9,143 bases of DNA from Candidatus Woesearchaeota archaeon (GTDB lineage: Archaea > Nanobdellota > Nanobdellia > Woesearchaeales > 21-14-0-10-32-9): the NCBI GenBank assembly GCA_003562145.1, contig PWWA01000031.1, positions 1-9,143 on the forward strand, given 5' to 3'. Of the stretch, positions 1-7,368 are shown piece by piece. Within the stretch, counting starts at the first letter, position 1. Each line of letters begins with the position of its first letter. The notes beneath the pieces are model-generated. The model ran no database searches and was not told the DNA's origin. It saw only the letters and a list, made by a program, of their open reading frames with translations. The position numbers and the translations under genes were made by a program.

Positions 1-1
1 A

Positions 2-1969
2 ACCGTTCTCACTATTCCTCCTGTTACGATGCGTCCCAGTATTACTCTTGAAAGCGGGGAGAGAAGCGAAGACGACTTAACGCATAAGCTAGGGGATATT
101 GTAAGGATTAACCAGAGGCTTTTCGAGAACATTAACGCTGGTGCACCAGAGATAATTATTGAGGACTTATGGGACTTGTTGCAGTATCATGTTACAACCT
201 TTTTTGATAACGAGGTGGCTCAGCTTCCTCCGGCTAGGCATAGGAGTGGGCAGCCTTTGAACACTTTGACGGCTAGGATAAAGAACAAGGAAGGTAGGAT
301 TCGTGGTAATCTCGCGGGTAAGAGGACTAATTTTTCTGCTAGGACGGTTATAAGCCCGGACCCTAAGATTGATATTAACGAAGTTGGTGTACCCGAGGTT
401 ATCGCGAGGAAATTAACCGTTCCGGAGAGGGTTACTGAGTGGAACATGGAATACTTAAAGGGTTTTCTTGAAAGCGGCTCAGACCAGTACCCTGGTTCTA
501 ATTATATTATTAGGCCTGATGGGAAAAGGAAAAGGATAACCAATGAAACTAAAGAGCAGTTATTGGAGGAAATCCAGCCTGGGTTCATCGTGGAAAGGCA
601 TTTAATGGATGGGGATATTGCTTTGTTCAACAGGCAGCCTAGCCTTCACAGGATGAGCATGATGTGCCACCGCGTAAAAGTCCTTCCTGGCTTGACTTTG
701 AGGCTTAACCCAGCGGTTTGCGCTCCTTATAACGCTGACTTCGATGGGGATGAGATGAACCTTCACATACCCCAGACTGAAGAGGCTAGGGCTGAAGCAG
801 AAATCTTGATGCAGGTCCAGACGCAGATAATAAGCCCTAGGTATGGTTTAAGCATTATTGCTTGTATCCAGGACAGCATATCCGGCAATTATATTCTTAC
901 AAGGGAAGGATTTAAAATTCCTAGGGATGACGCCGTGGACTTGTTGTCCGCTGCGGGGATCGATGAATTCAGGAAGTTGCCAAATAAGAAATACGTTACT
1001 GGCAAAGAAGTTTTCTCTGTGGTGCTTCCTGATGACTTTAGCTTTACGGGAAAAAGCAGGATTTTTAACAGGGACTCTGAGGATCCTGATGCGATTGTTA
1101 AGATTGTGAATGGGAAGCTTGTTTCTGGCGTAATGGATTCTGCTAATCTTGGTGAAGGGTCTGGGTTGTTGTTGAGGAACTTGCATAAGAAATACGGTGC
1201 TGACGAAATCATAGTGTTCTTGAGGAAGATTAATGGGTTGGGCGCAGAAGTGCTTCTTAAGTACGGGTTTACGTCAAAGCTTTCAGATATTGACTTAAGC
1301 GAAGAGGCAATCCAGCAGGTAAGGGGCACCCTCGACAAAGCTGATGAAGATGTGAAGAAGATTATTAGTGATTATCATGCAGGTAACCTTGAAAGGCTTC
1401 CGGGCAGGAGCGTTGAGGAGACGTTGGAGTTACGAATCTTGGAAAGGCTGAACAAGGCAAGAAACGATTCCGGCAAGATTGTTGAGCTAACTTCTCCACA
1501 GAACAGCAACACGATGATAATGGTACGCTCAGGTGCGAGGGGCAACACAATTAATATTGCGCAGATGGCTGCTTGTGTGGGCCAGCAGGCTCTTCGTGGG
1601 GGCAGGATTGGCAGAGGCTACAAGGGAAGGTCTTTGTCTTGCTTTAAGAAGGATGACTTGGGCGCTATACCCAGGGGTTTTATAAGGAACGGGTTCAAAT
1701 ACGGGCTAAAGCCTTACGAAATGTTTTTCATGGCCATGACTGGAAGGGATAGCTTGATGGATACTGCGCTGAGAACCCCTAAGTCCGGCTACCTTTATAG
1801 GAGGCTTGCGAATGCTATGCAGGACTTAAAAATAGAGTATGATTTCACTGTGAGGGATGCTTCAAAGAAAATCGTGCAGTTCAGCTACGGCGAGGACGGC
1901 TTGGATGTTTCCAAGACGGAAGCAGGCAAAATAAACATTAAGGGAATAATAGATTCGTTTGAAGATTAA
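2..1969 (+). CDS. rpoA1: DNA-directed RNA polymerase subunit A' (Rpo1N), 5'-truncated by the window edge
   Basis: This is the N-terminal part of the split archaeal largest RNA polymerase subunit, which holds the catalytic metal site. The reading frame is open from position 2 and reads TVLTIPPVT before the ATG at 29. That run matches the conserved VLPVPPVTVRPSI segment inside A', so the ATG at 29 is internal. Roughly the first 200 residues, including the zinc-binding clamp elements, lie outside the window. Visible motifs are [10 protein letters not shown], the [20 protein letters not shown] block, NRQPSLHRM near 629-655, and the magnesium-binding NADFDGDEM at 731-757, with its three aspartates intact. 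The bridge helix region, from [16 protein letters not shown] (1721) to GYLYRRL (about 1806), is near the end. A Tyr stands where archaeal homologues usually have Gln (GYxQRRL), a position that varies across domains. The stop at 1969 comes before the trigger loop, the usual A'/A'' split point. The identification is very secure. Confidence 0.97.
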   Translation, partial: TVLTIPPVTMRPSITLESGERSEDDLTHKLGDIVRINQRLFENINAGAPEIIIEDLWDLLQYHVTTFFDNEVAQLPPARHRSGQPLNTLTARIKNKEGRIRGNLAGKRTNFSARTVISPDPKIDINEVGVPEVIARKLTVPERVTEWNMEYLKGFLESGSDQYPGSNYIIRPDGKRKRITNETKEQLLEEIQPGFIVERHLMDGDIALFNRQPSLHRMSMMCHRVKVLPGLTLRLNPAVCAPYNADFDGDEMNLHIPQTEEARAEAEILMQVQTQIISPRYGLSIIACIQDSISGNYILTREGFKIPRDDAVDLLSAAGIDEFRKLPNKKYVTGKEVFSVVLPDDFSFTGKSRIFNRDSEDPDAIVKIVNGKLVSGVMDSANLGEGSGLLLRNLHKKYGADEIIVFLRKINGLGAEVLLKYGFTSKLSDIDLSEEAIQQVRGTLDKADEDVKKIISDYHAGNLERLPGRSVEETLELRILERLNKARNDSGKIVELTSPQNSNTMIMVRSGARGNTINIAQMAACVGQQALRGGRIGRGYKGRSLSCFKKDDLGAIPRGFIRNGFKYGLKPYEMFFMAMTGRDSLMDTALRTPKSGYLYRRLANAMQDLKIEYDFTVRDASKKIVQFSYGEDGLDVSKTEAGKINIKGIIDSFED

Positions 1970-1995
1970 AAAAAATTTGTCTTCGAGGTACGAAA

Positions 1996-3144
1996 ATGGT
2001 GGATGTTAAAGAAGCGTTAAAAGAATATGAGGACAAGCTTCCAAATTCTATAATTGGTGAAGTGGAAGCGAACCTTCCTGCCAGTATTAGCAAGGAAAAG
2101 CTTAAGAAAATCATGGATGCTATTGAAGCAGAATACTTGTCTTCTCTGGCAGTTCCAGGTGAGTGCGTTGGCATTGTGAGCGCGGAAAGCATCGGTGAGC
2201 CTGGTACCCAGATGACTTTGAATACATTCCATTTCGCAGGGGTTGCTGAGATGAACGTTACTACGGGGCTTCCAAGGCTTATTGAAGTTCTTGATGGCAG
2301 GAAAACCATTTCTACTGAGTTAATGAACATTTACCTGGTCAAGCCGCACAATGAGGGCAAGGAAATAAAGCGGATCGCTGAATCGTTGAAGGAGTTGACA
2401 ATGAAGGATTTCTTGAAAGAAGTTATTGTTAATATTTCTGAGGCGCAGCTAAAAATAGTTTTGGACAAGGAAAAGTTGGAGTTGTTAAAGCTAAATCATT
2501 TAGTGGTTACTGATGCGTTAAAGAAAAACGTTAAGGGATTTTCTTTCAAGCTTGAAAAAGATGACTTTATAACTGTTACTCAATCGGGGAAGGATAAGGA
2601 TATTATACAGTTGTACAAATTAAAGGAGAAGCTAAAAGATGTTTTTATCCACGGGGTGAAGGGTATTAGGCAAGTTCTTCCCGTTAAAAAAGATGACGAG
2701 TTCATGATTGTGACGTCTGGCTCAAACCTGAGGGATGTCCTAGAGCTTGAATTTGTGGACAAGAACAGGACGTACACCAATAATATTCATGAAGTTGAAA
2801 AAGAATTCGGTATAGAGGCTGCCCGGCAGCTAGTCATTAACGAGTTAATGAAGGTCATCCAAGAGCAAGGCTTGAACGTTGATATCAGGCATATCATGAT
2901 TGTTGCGGATGCAATGTGCATGTCTGGGAAAGTCCTGGGCATAAACAGGTATGGTATTGTTAAGGAAAAGCCTTCGGTGCTTGCTAGGGCTTCATTTGAG
3001 ACTCCTATTAGGCACGTGATAAATGCTGGGCTAACAGGAGAATCAGATCCTTTGAATAGCGTTATAGAGAATGTTATGCTAAATCAGCCAGTGCCTATTG
3101 GGACTGGGCTGCCGGGCTTGATTGTTAGGGCTAAAACAAAGTAA
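1996..3144 (+). CDS. rpoA2: DNA-directed RNA polymerase subunit A'' (Rpo1C)
   Basis: This is the C-terminal part of the split largest RNA polymerase subunit. At 382 residues it is a normal length for archaeal A''. The trigger loop, which closes over the incoming nucleotide, is at residues about 61-85 and includes [25 protein letters not shown] sequence. It is followed by [12 protein letters not shown], another strongly conserved block. The C-terminal part contains [20 protein letters not shown] and [13 protein letters not shown], then ends with the usual GQP(I/V)P-like GTGLP stretch. The ATG at 1996 is preceded by GAGGT at 1985-1989, 6 nt upstream. It lies 26 nt after rpoA1 in a different frame, so the two subunits are made separately from one mRNA and assemble in the polymerase core. 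No defect is visible. Confidence 0.97.
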   Translation: MVDVKEALKEYEDKLPNSIIGEVEANLPASISKEKLKKIMDAIEAEYLSSLAVPGECVGIVSAESIGEPGTQMTLNTFHFAGVAEMNVTTGLPRLIEVLDGRKTISTELMNIYLVKPHNEGKEIKRIAESLKELTMKDFLKEVIVNISEAQLKIVLDKEKLELLKLNHLVVTDALKKNVKGFSFKLEKDDFITVTQSGKDKDIIQLYKLKEKLKDVFIHGVKGIRQVLPVKKDDEFMIVTSGSNLRDVLELEFVDKNRTYTNNIHEVEKEFGIEAARQLVINELMKVIQEQGLNVDIRHIMIVADAMCMSGKVLGINRYGIVKEKPSVLARASFETPIRHVINAGLTGESDPLNSVIENVMLNQPVPIGTGLPGLIVRAKTK

Positions 3145-3172
3145 GAATAATTTTTGGGGTAGGTGAAACACT

Positions 3173-3430
3173 GTGATTGATGAAATAAGAAAATTGTTGA
3201 GTACGGATAAAGTCGTGATTGGCGCTGAGAGGTCCTTGAAGCTTCTCAGGAAGGGGGAACTTGAAAAGGCTTTTGTTTCCTCTAACGCTGAGCCTGAGTT
3301 AAAAAAAGACTTAGACTACTACAAGAAAGTCGGGGGTATAGATGTTATAAGCCTCGATGTTAACAACGAGGAGCTCGGGACTATTTGTGGCAAGCCTTTC
3401 CTTGTCTCGGTGATAGGTGTTAAAAAATAA
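3173..3430 (+). CDS. rpl30e: 50S ribosomal protein eL30 (L30e)
   Basis: This protein of the large ribosomal subunit belongs to the L7Ae/L30e RNA-binding fold. Family features are KVVIGAERSLKLLRKGE near the N-terminus (residues 13-29), the central DLDYYKKV helix, and ELGTICGKPF (67-76), the signature shared with other archaeal L30e proteins. At 85 residues it is somewhat shorter than most archaeal homologues (about 95-105), the difference being at the C-terminus. The start is a GTG at 3173, supported by AGGTGA at 3161-3166 and by alignment to the family N-terminus. The gene sits 28 nt after rpoA2 and 19 nt before the nusA-like gene, the common archaeal order. It is co-transcribed with the polymerase genes, since no promoter is visible between them. 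Confidence 0.93.
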   Translation: MIDEIRKLLSTDKVVIGAERSLKLLRKGELEKAFVSSNAEPELKKDLDYYKKVGGIDVISLDVNNEELGTICGKPFLVSVIGVKK

Positions 3431-3449
3431 TTGTTTTTAGGTTTTTCAA

Positions 3450-3863
3450 ATGAAGATTAAGTATGATGCTGAACTCTTGAACTTGATGTCCTTGTTCGAA
3501 AAGATAACTAGTGCTAGGCTGAAGGACTGCTTTTTTTACAAGGACAAGATTGTTTTTGTTGTGCAGCCAGGGGAAATGGGTCGTGCTCTTGGCAAGCAAA
3601 AATCTAACATTGAGCGCGTGGAGAAAGCAGTTAATAGAAAAATTAAAATAGTCGAATTCAGCCCTGACAAGCTAACATTTATAAGGAACCTTATGTTCCC
3701 CTTAAAAATAGTTGATATGCAAGAAGAAGGTGAAATAGTCACGATTAAAGGTCCTGACGCGAAGACCAGGGGCTTAATGATTGGTGCCCGGGCCCAGAAT
3801 CTCAGGAATTACGAGGAGATCGTGAGAAAATACTTCGACTTAAAGGAAATCAAGGTCACTTGA
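3450..3863 (+). CDS. nusA: NusA-like transcription factor, two KH domains
   Basis: This is the archaeal short form of NusA, consisting only of two KH RNA-binding domains and lacking the bacterial N-terminal polymerase-binding and S1 domains. It is 137 residues long, typical for the archaeal family. KH1 contains [19 protein letters not shown], whose GRALGK (44-49) is the GxxG-type RNA-binding loop. KH2 contains [19 protein letters not shown] (111-129). The protein is thought to act in transcription elongation or termination, or in rRNA synthesis; its exact archaeal role is poorly defined. The ATG at 3450 has AGGT at 3439-3442 with 7 nt spacing. The gene lies between rpl30e and rps12, its conserved archaeal location, and is surely part of the same operon. 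The C-terminus ends shortly after KH2 with no extension. Confidence 0.92.
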   Translation: MKIKYDAELLNLMSLFEKITSARLKDCFFYKDKIVFVVQPGEMGRALGKQKSNIERVEKAVNRKIKIVEFSPDKLTFIRNLMFPLKIVDMQEEGEIVTIKGPDAKTRGLMIGARAQNLRNYEEIVRKYFDLKEIKVT

Positions 3864-3873
3864 CGGTGGGATT

Positions 3874-4311
3874 ATGAGCAAGAAATCATCAGGCTTGAAC
3901 GCAGGGAAAAAACTGACTAGCAGGAGGCGTGAGTCTAGGAAGCATGGTAAGTGGTACGCTAAAAAAGTCTTAAAACTAGCACTGAAATCTGACCCTTTGG
4001 AAGGCTCAAGCCAAGCTTCAGGAATCGTACTTGAAAAAGTTCAAAGAGAGGCAAAACAGCCAAACTCAGCCATGAGAAAATGTGTCCGTGTCCAACTAGT
4101 TAAGAACGGGAAGCAAGTAACAGCTTTCTTGCCAGGTGATGGAGCGCAGAAAATGGTGGATGAGCACGACGAAGTCGTCATTGAATGCATGGGTGGAAGC
4201 ATGGGCAGGAGTAAAGGAGACATCCCAGGAGTTCGCTGGCAAGTCATTAAAGTAAACGACCAATCCCTTAACGCTTTACTCCGCGGAAAAGTTGAGAAAG
4301 CAAGGAAGTAA
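3874..4311 (+). CDS. rps12: 30S ribosomal protein uS12
   Basis: uS12 of the small subunit lies at the decoding centre, where it helps monitor codon-anticodon pairing. The 145-residue length fits archaeal and eukaryotic uS12. The key block [19 protein letters not shown] spans residues 61-79 and FLPGDGA spans 85-91; the second holds the loop facing the A-site. The N-terminus ([21 protein letters not shown]) is the archaeal/eukaryotic type rather than bacterial. The ATG at 3874 is 10 nt after the nusA-like stop, with GGTGGG at 3865-3870. This is the last gene of the operon: a T-rich tract follows at once and the next gene is convergent, only 5 nt away. rps7, the usual archaeal follower, is not present. 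Base composition on the coding strand is much more A-rich here than in rpoA1. Confidence 0.97.
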   Translation: MSKKSSGLNAGKKLTSRRRESRKHGKWYAKKVLKLALKSDPLEGSSQASGIVLEKVQREAKQPNSAMRKCVRVQLVKNGKQVTAFLPGDGAQKMVDEHDEVVIECMGGSMGRSKGDIPGVRWQVIKVNDQSLNALLRGKVEKARK

Positions 4312-4313
4312 GG

Positions 4314-4335
4314 TTTTTATTTTTTCTTTATTTTT
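4314..4335 (+). terminator. T-rich intrinsic-type terminator of the rpoA1-rps12 operon
   Basis: Directly after the rps12 stop, the non-template strand carries three T-runs of five, six and five, separated by single A or C-containing interruptions. Archaeal polymerase terminates on such oligo-T tracts without needing a hairpin. The position, immediately after the last gene of the operon and before a convergent gene, supports the call. The tract overlaps the 3' end of the methyltransferase gene on the other strand. No G+C-rich stem precedes it. Termination itself is inferred. Confidence 0.7.
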
Positions 4336-5279
4336 GCTACGAAGAATCCTTCTGTGCCGTTATCCTGTGGGTGTATTCGTAGGCATTTCTTTACATTTGA
4401 ATCGTACTCGTTTCCTTTAAACTCCGTAACGGGTTGGCTTTTCTTTCCGCTGAATTCTATATCTAATAGCTCAGCATCAGGATGCCTTTCTAACAGCTTC
4501 GTGATTACCCCTTCGTTCTCCTCTGGTTCCAATGTGCATGTACTATAAACCATAACTCCGCCTGGCTTAAGCAATGGGAATGCGTGGCTTGCAAGCTTGA
4601 GCTGTATACTCTTCATCCTGTCAATTAGGGAATGGCTCCACATCCCAATGACTTTATATGTTTTCATAATAGTCCCGGTCCCCGTGCACGGTGCATCTAC
4701 GAGTATTTTGTCAAAGCCATCCCCTTGCTTTTTCACGTGAAAGCCTTCCATCCTCGTAATAATCGAGTTATGCACGCCCAATCTCTGCAAATTTATCCCG
4801 AGGGCTCCAAGCCTTTTGCCGTCCGCGTCATTGGCAACAAGTAATCCTTTGTTGCACATTTTCTGTGCTATCTGGCTTGTCTTGCTTCCCGGGGCTGCGC
4901 ACATATCTAGGACTAGGTCTCTAGGCAACGGGTTAAGAACCTCTACGGGTATCATCGAAGCAGCGTCCTGGACATAGATGTAGCCTAATTGGTGTTCCGG
5001 TGTATTCCCGATGTCAAACCTTTTGCCGTCCTTGTACTTCATCCAAAAGCCCTCAGCGCACCATGGCACTTGTTCAAGAACCCATTTATCACTGAGCCTC
5101 TTCTTAATTTCTCTTACGCCTTTCTTTAACGTATTAACCCTTACAGCCTTGCGCTGGTACTCAGAAGAAGCCCTTATGAATTCCTCGTACTCATCCCCTA
5201 ATAATTCCTTGTAATGCTCCACGAACAACGGCTTAAGCTCATTCTTAAGGTACTCCACCTGATCGTTATCTTCAGACAT
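4317..5279 (-). CDS. NSUN/Trm4-type RNA (cytosine-5) methyltransferase
   Basis: This SAM-dependent enzyme methylates cytosine C5 in RNA; archaeal members such as Trm4 act on tRNA, and relatives act on rRNA, so the substrate is not certain. Numbering from the start at 5279 (320 residues), an N-terminal recognition region contains VRVNTLKK and then HQLGYIYVQDAAS. The Rossmann domain has SAM motif I VLDMCAAPGSKTSQIA (from residue 123). DAPCTGTGT carries the motif IV cysteine C198, and YSTCTLEPEENEGV carries the motif VI catalytic nucleophile C248. It ends RIHPQDNGTEGFFVAKIKKK, the usual family C-terminus. No PUA domain is present. The longer reading from an ATG at 5294 adds only MFSSA. I prefer 5279 because TTTATA on this strand lies at -28 to -23 from it, which predicts a leaderless mRNA starting at this ATG. 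It is convergent with rps12 and divergent from the FKBP gene, so it is a single-gene unit. Confidence 0.92.
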   Translation of the reverse strand: MSEDNDQVEYLKNELKPLFVEHYKELLGDEYEEFIRASSEYQRKAVRVNTLKKGVREIKKRLSDKWVLEQVPWCAEGFWMKYKDGKRFDIGNTPEHQLGYIYVQDAASMIPVEVLNPLPRDLVLDMCAAPGSKTSQIAQKMCNKGLLVANDADGKRLGALGINLQRLGVHNSIITRMEGFHVKKQGDGFDKILVDAPCTGTGTIMKTYKVIGMWSHSLIDRMKSIQLKLASHAFPLLKPGGVMVYSTCTLEPEENEGVITKLLERHPDAELLDIEFSGKKSQPVTEFKGNEYDSNVKKCLRIHPQDNGTEGFFVAKIKKK

Positions 5280-5299
5280 AGCAGAAGAGAACATCGCAA

Positions 5300-5310
5300 G
5301 GTATAAATAA
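5300..5310 (-). promoter_or_regulatory. TATA box of the methyltransferase gene
   Basis: The - strand reads TTATTTATACC here, with core TTTATA at 5307-5302. The distance from the first T of the core to the A of the ATG at 5279 is 28 nt, the standard archaeal spacing from TATA box to transcription start. The mRNA would begin at or next to that ATG, and no ribosome binding site is seen before it. The ATG at 5294 would lie upstream of the transcript start and be unusable from this promoter. Confidence 0.65.
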
Positions 5311-5334
5311 TTTTACCATTAAAAATCACTAATT

Positions 5335-5349
5335 CGAAACATTTATAAA
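5335..5349 (+). promoter_or_regulatory. BRE and TATA box of the FKBP gene
   Basis: CGAAAC (5335-5340) followed by ATTTATAAA (5341-5349) is a good archaeal BRE plus TATA combination read rightward. The expected start of transcription is near 5369-5371. That leaves about 80 nt before the ATG at 5451. The TATA core is itself nearly palindromic, but the purine-rich BRE on the left side favours the + strand direction. Confidence 0.7.
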
Positions 5350-5390
5350 ACGCTGTCGAGTCCATCCTCTAACAAAAGCCCAATTCTCTG

Positions 5391-5425
5391 TGAAAGGTTC
5401 AACGGCAGCCAGCTTGAAGCCTTCA
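5391..5425 (+). promoter_or_regulatory. Possible 11-bp bulged hairpin in the leader of the FKBP mRNA
   Basis: TGAAAGGTTCAA (5391-5402) can pair with TTGAAGCCTTCA (5414-5425). This gives 11 Watson-Crick pairs with single bulges at A5393 and G5419, and an 11-nt loop (5403-5413). It lies 14 nt before the GAGG ribosome binding site at 5440-5443. The structure was found by eye. It could be a regulatory leader element, part of an unannotated small RNA, or chance. The region has no ATG-started reading frame of its own and no known riboswitch was recognised. Confidence 0.4.
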
Positions 5426-5450
5426 GCCAGGGAAGACAAGAGGAAGACTT

Positions 5451-6167
5451 ATGACGATAAAAAAGGGAGACTTCATAGAGCTCGATTACACGGCCAGGAT
5501 TGCCGACGACAAGCAAGTATACGATACAACTATCTTGAAAGAAGCTGAAAAAGCAGGCCTCGTACACGAGCACAGCCATGACAAATCATATGACCATAGC
5601 CACGAGGACGAGTACAAGCCAATACAAATCTGTGTAGGCGAGAAACACGTGTTGCCCGGCCTTGACAAAAAGCTTGAAGGCCTAAGCCTTGGAAAGCACG
5701 AGGTAAATCTCCCTGTTGATAAGGCTTTCGGGAAGAAAAACCCTAAACAATTAAGGCTCATACCGATGAGCGTATTTAAAAAGCAGAATATCCAGCCGTA
5801 CATCGGGCTCCAGCTGAACATTGACAACCAGCTCGGAACCGTGAGGAATGTGAGCGGGGGCAGAGTTATTGTTGATTTTAACCATCCCTTAGCCGGAAAA
5901 GAAGTCACCTACGACGTAGACATAAAAAGAAAGATAGATGGCAAAGAAGAGCAAATCAAGGCAATCCTCAACATAGTAAAAATTCCCTACGAAAAAATAG
6001 AGTTAAATGAAGATAACGCAAAAATCATTTTACAGCAAGAAATACCTGGGCAGTACCTTGCCATGCTCAAAGAAGACATAAACAGGACTACAGGAATAAA
6101 AGCGGAATTCGCGAATCTTAAGCAAGAAAAAGAGAGCAAAAAAGATTCAGAGGAGAAAAAAGAATAA
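5451..6167 (+). CDS. FKBP-type peptidyl-prolyl cis-trans isomerase, SlyD-like, with histidine-rich loop
   Basis: This is a cytoplasmic protein-folding enzyme that catalyses proline isomerisation and probably acts as a chaperone. At 238 residues it matches the long archaeal FKBP class. The FKBP fold begins KGDFIELDYTARIADDKQVYDTT (5-27) and continues with VGEKHVLPGLDKKLEGLSLG (62-81). The insert-in-flap chaperone domain lies at about 85-135 (AFGKKNPKQLRLIP onward). The fold closes with GGRVIVDFNHPLAGKEVTY (136-154). A C-terminal domain spans about 163-224, and a K/E tail ends the protein. Residues 39-53 read HEHSHDKSYDHSHED, with five histidines plus acidic residues, where homologues have a short plain loop; metal binding is possible. 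The ATG at 5451 has GAGG at 5440-5443, and a stop at 5415 in the same frame with no other start excludes a longer protein. No signal peptide is present. It has its own promoter. Confidence 0.92.
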   Translation: MTIKKGDFIELDYTARIADDKQVYDTTILKEAEKAGLVHEHSHDKSYDHSHEDEYKPIQICVGEKHVLPGLDKKLEGLSLGKHEVNLPVDKAFGKKNPKQLRLIPMSVFKKQNIQPYIGLQLNIDNQLGTVRNVSGGRVIVDFNHPLAGKEVTYDVDIKRKIDGKEEQIKAILNIVKIPYEKIELNEDNAKIILQQEIPGQYLAMLKEDINRTTGIKAEFANLKQEKESKKDSEEKKE

Positions 6168-6172
6168 CAAAG

Positions 6173-6180
6173 TTTAAATA
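6173..6180 (+). promoter_or_regulatory. TATA box upstream of ftsZ
   Basis: TTTAAATA follows an A-rich, BRE-like stretch (ACAAAG) that overlaps the FKBP stop codon. Transcription would start near 6201, giving a leader of about 50 nt before the ftsZ ATG. The leader can form a weak 5-bp stem (6204-6208 with 6220-6224, one G-U pair). This suggests ftsZ-secE-spt5 can be transcribed apart from the FKBP gene. Confidence 0.55.
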
Positions 6181-6237
6181 TCCAGGTCAACAAAAAACTT
6201 TTTAGGGCGAAGGGGAATAGCCTTTCAGCAAAACCAA

Positions 6238-6243
6238 GGAGGG
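6238..6243 (+). promoter_or_regulatory. Strong ribosome binding site of ftsZ
   Basis: GGAGGG, within AAGGAGGG, lies 8 nt before the ATG at 6252. It is the fullest match to the anti-Shine-Dalgarno sequence in the window and fixes the ftsZ start. It suggests high translation of ftsZ compared with its neighbours. Confidence 0.75.
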
Positions 6244-6251
6244 TTAATCAA

Positions 6252-7352
6252 ATGACTTATACTATCAAGGAAGTGAAGGGAGCCGATGTACAAAGCAAAA
6301 ACAATGCGCTTGATGCGGAACTCGAAGAGCTATTAAGCAAGCAAAAAGCAAAGATAAAAGTCTTTGGGTGCGGTGGCGCCGGAAATAACACTATTAATAG
6401 GATAACCGAGATAGGAATAATAGGTGCGGAAACTGTGGCTATTAACACGGATGCCCAGGACTTGTTGTATACCTCAGCGGACAAGAAGATACTCATAGGG
6501 AGAGACACCACGAAAGGGCTTGGTTCGGGGGGAATACCGAAGCTAGGGGAAGAGGCTGCAAGGGAATCCGAGCATGAAATCAAGCAAGCCATAGCGGGCG
6601 CAGACATGGTATTCATAACGTGCGGCTTAGGTGGGGGGACAGGCACTGGCTCAGCGCCGATCGTTGCGGAGATGGCGAAGCGCACGGGCGCCTTAACTGT
6701 TGGCATTGTAACAATCCCTTTCAAGATGGAAGGCCAGCGAAGGTATGAAAACGCGATTATGGGACTGGACTCGCTAAAAAAACATGTTGATACCCTTATA
6801 GTGATACCGAACGACAAGCTTTTAGAGCTTGCTCCTGACTTGCCGTTGCACACAGCCTTCAAGATCGCAGACGAGATTCTCACGAACGCAGTTAAGGGAG
6901 TTGCAGAACTCGTCACGAAGGCAGGCCTCGTTAACCTTGACTTCGCAGATATAAGGACTGTTATGGGGGATGGAGGAGTGGCCTTGATAGGCGTCGGTGA
7001 ATCCGACTCTGATAACCGCTCAATCGAAGCGGTTGAGAAAGCCATAAACAACCCGTTGCTCGACGTGGACATTACGGGTGCGAACGGAGCCCTGATAAAC
7101 GTTGCTGGTGGGAATGACATGACTTTGGAAGAGGCAAGGAAAGTCGTTGAGAAGATATCTGAGAGGCTTGACGAGGATGCAAGGATGATTTGGGGTGCGC
7201 AGATCTCTGATGACTTGGAAGGCTCAATAAAAGTGATGATTGTCGTGACGGGAGTGAAGTCCAGCCAGATAATTGGTGGTAGCTTTAGGAGAACGGATAC
7301 CGATAAAAGGAAAGAGGCAGAGGCAGAGCTAGGAATAACATTTGTTGACTGA
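6252..7352 (+). CDS. ftsZ: Cell division protein FtsZ
   Basis: This tubulin-like GTPase polymerises at mid-cell and drives archaeal cytokinesis. Its 366 residues are typical of archaeal FtsZ. A 30-residue charged N-terminal tail precedes the GTPase domain, which starts [16 protein letters not shown] (35-50). The GTP-binding tubulin signature [12 protein letters not shown] is at 126-137. The T7 synergy loop [15 protein letters not shown] (228-242) carries the residues that complete the active site of the next subunit. The C-terminal domain runs to about 335, with a short tail ending in the hydrophobic GITFVD, which may be the peptide that binds a membrane anchor such as SepF (inference). All catalytic motifs are intact. 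It heads the conserved ftsZ-secE-spt5 cluster and stops 16 nt before secE. The start is set by the strong GGAGGG site. A second FtsZ paralogue, common in archaea, could lie elsewhere. Confidence 0.97.
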   Translation: MTYTIKEVKGADVQSKNNALDAELEELLSKQKAKIKVFGCGGAGNNTINRITEIGIIGAETVAINTDAQDLLYTSADKKILIGRDTTKGLGSGGIPKLGEEAARESEHEIKQAIAGADMVFITCGLGGGTGTGSAPIVAEMAKRTGALTVGIVTIPFKMEGQRRYENAIMGLDSLKKHVDTLIVIPNDKLLELAPDLPLHTAFKIADEILTNAVKGVAELVTKAGLVNLDFADIRTVMGDGGVALIGVGESDSDNRSIEAVEKAINNPLLDVDITGANGALINVAGGNDMTLEEARKVVEKISERLDEDARMIWGAQISDDLEGSIKVMIVVTGVKSSQIIGGSFRRTDTDKRKEAEAELGITFVD

Positions 7353-7355
7353 AAA

Positions 7356-7360
7356 GGGTG
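7356..7360 (+). promoter_or_regulatory. Ribosome binding site fixing the secE start
   Basis: GGGTG, part of the GGAGGTG core, lies 8 nt before the ATG at 7369. It supports MSYAERF as the N-terminus over an upstream in-frame TTG at 7342, which would overlap the ftsZ end and has no site. Confidence 0.6.
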
Positions 7361-7368
7361 TATGTATT

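Noticed and set aside
29..31. ATG at 29 as the start of rpoA1
   Set aside because: The frame stays open to the window edge, and the nine residues before it match conserved internal A' sequence, so the gene is truncated rather than starting here.
889..1338. Open frames on both strands inside rpoA1 around 850-1340
   Set aside because: The rpoA1 frame carries unbroken conserved sequence here, and the alternatives show no motif, ribosome binding site or promoter.
1967..1975. Run of eight A at the rpoA1 stop as a possible slippage site joining A' and A''
   Set aside because: The stop codon is formed by the start of the run, so slippage would not bypass it. The A'/A'' split is normal in archaea, and rpoA2 has its own ribosome binding site.
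5392..5412. GGTTCAA in the FKBP leader, resembling a tRNA T-loop
   Set aside because: The following bases do not fit the T-arm consensus, and no acceptor, D or anticodon arms can be built around it on either strand. The segment is better explained as one arm of the hairpin.
5390..5550. GTG-started frame of about 50 codons crossing from the leader into the FKBP gene
   Set aside because: It overlaps the FKBP start in another frame, has no ribosome binding site, and its product (many Arg and Lys) resembles no known protein.
6257..7120. Long open frame of 287 codons on the - strand opposite ftsZ
   Set aside because: It lies wholly within a clear ftsZ gene. Its translation is a low-complexity S/P/A/I-rich string with no family motif, as expected for the complement of this codon usage.
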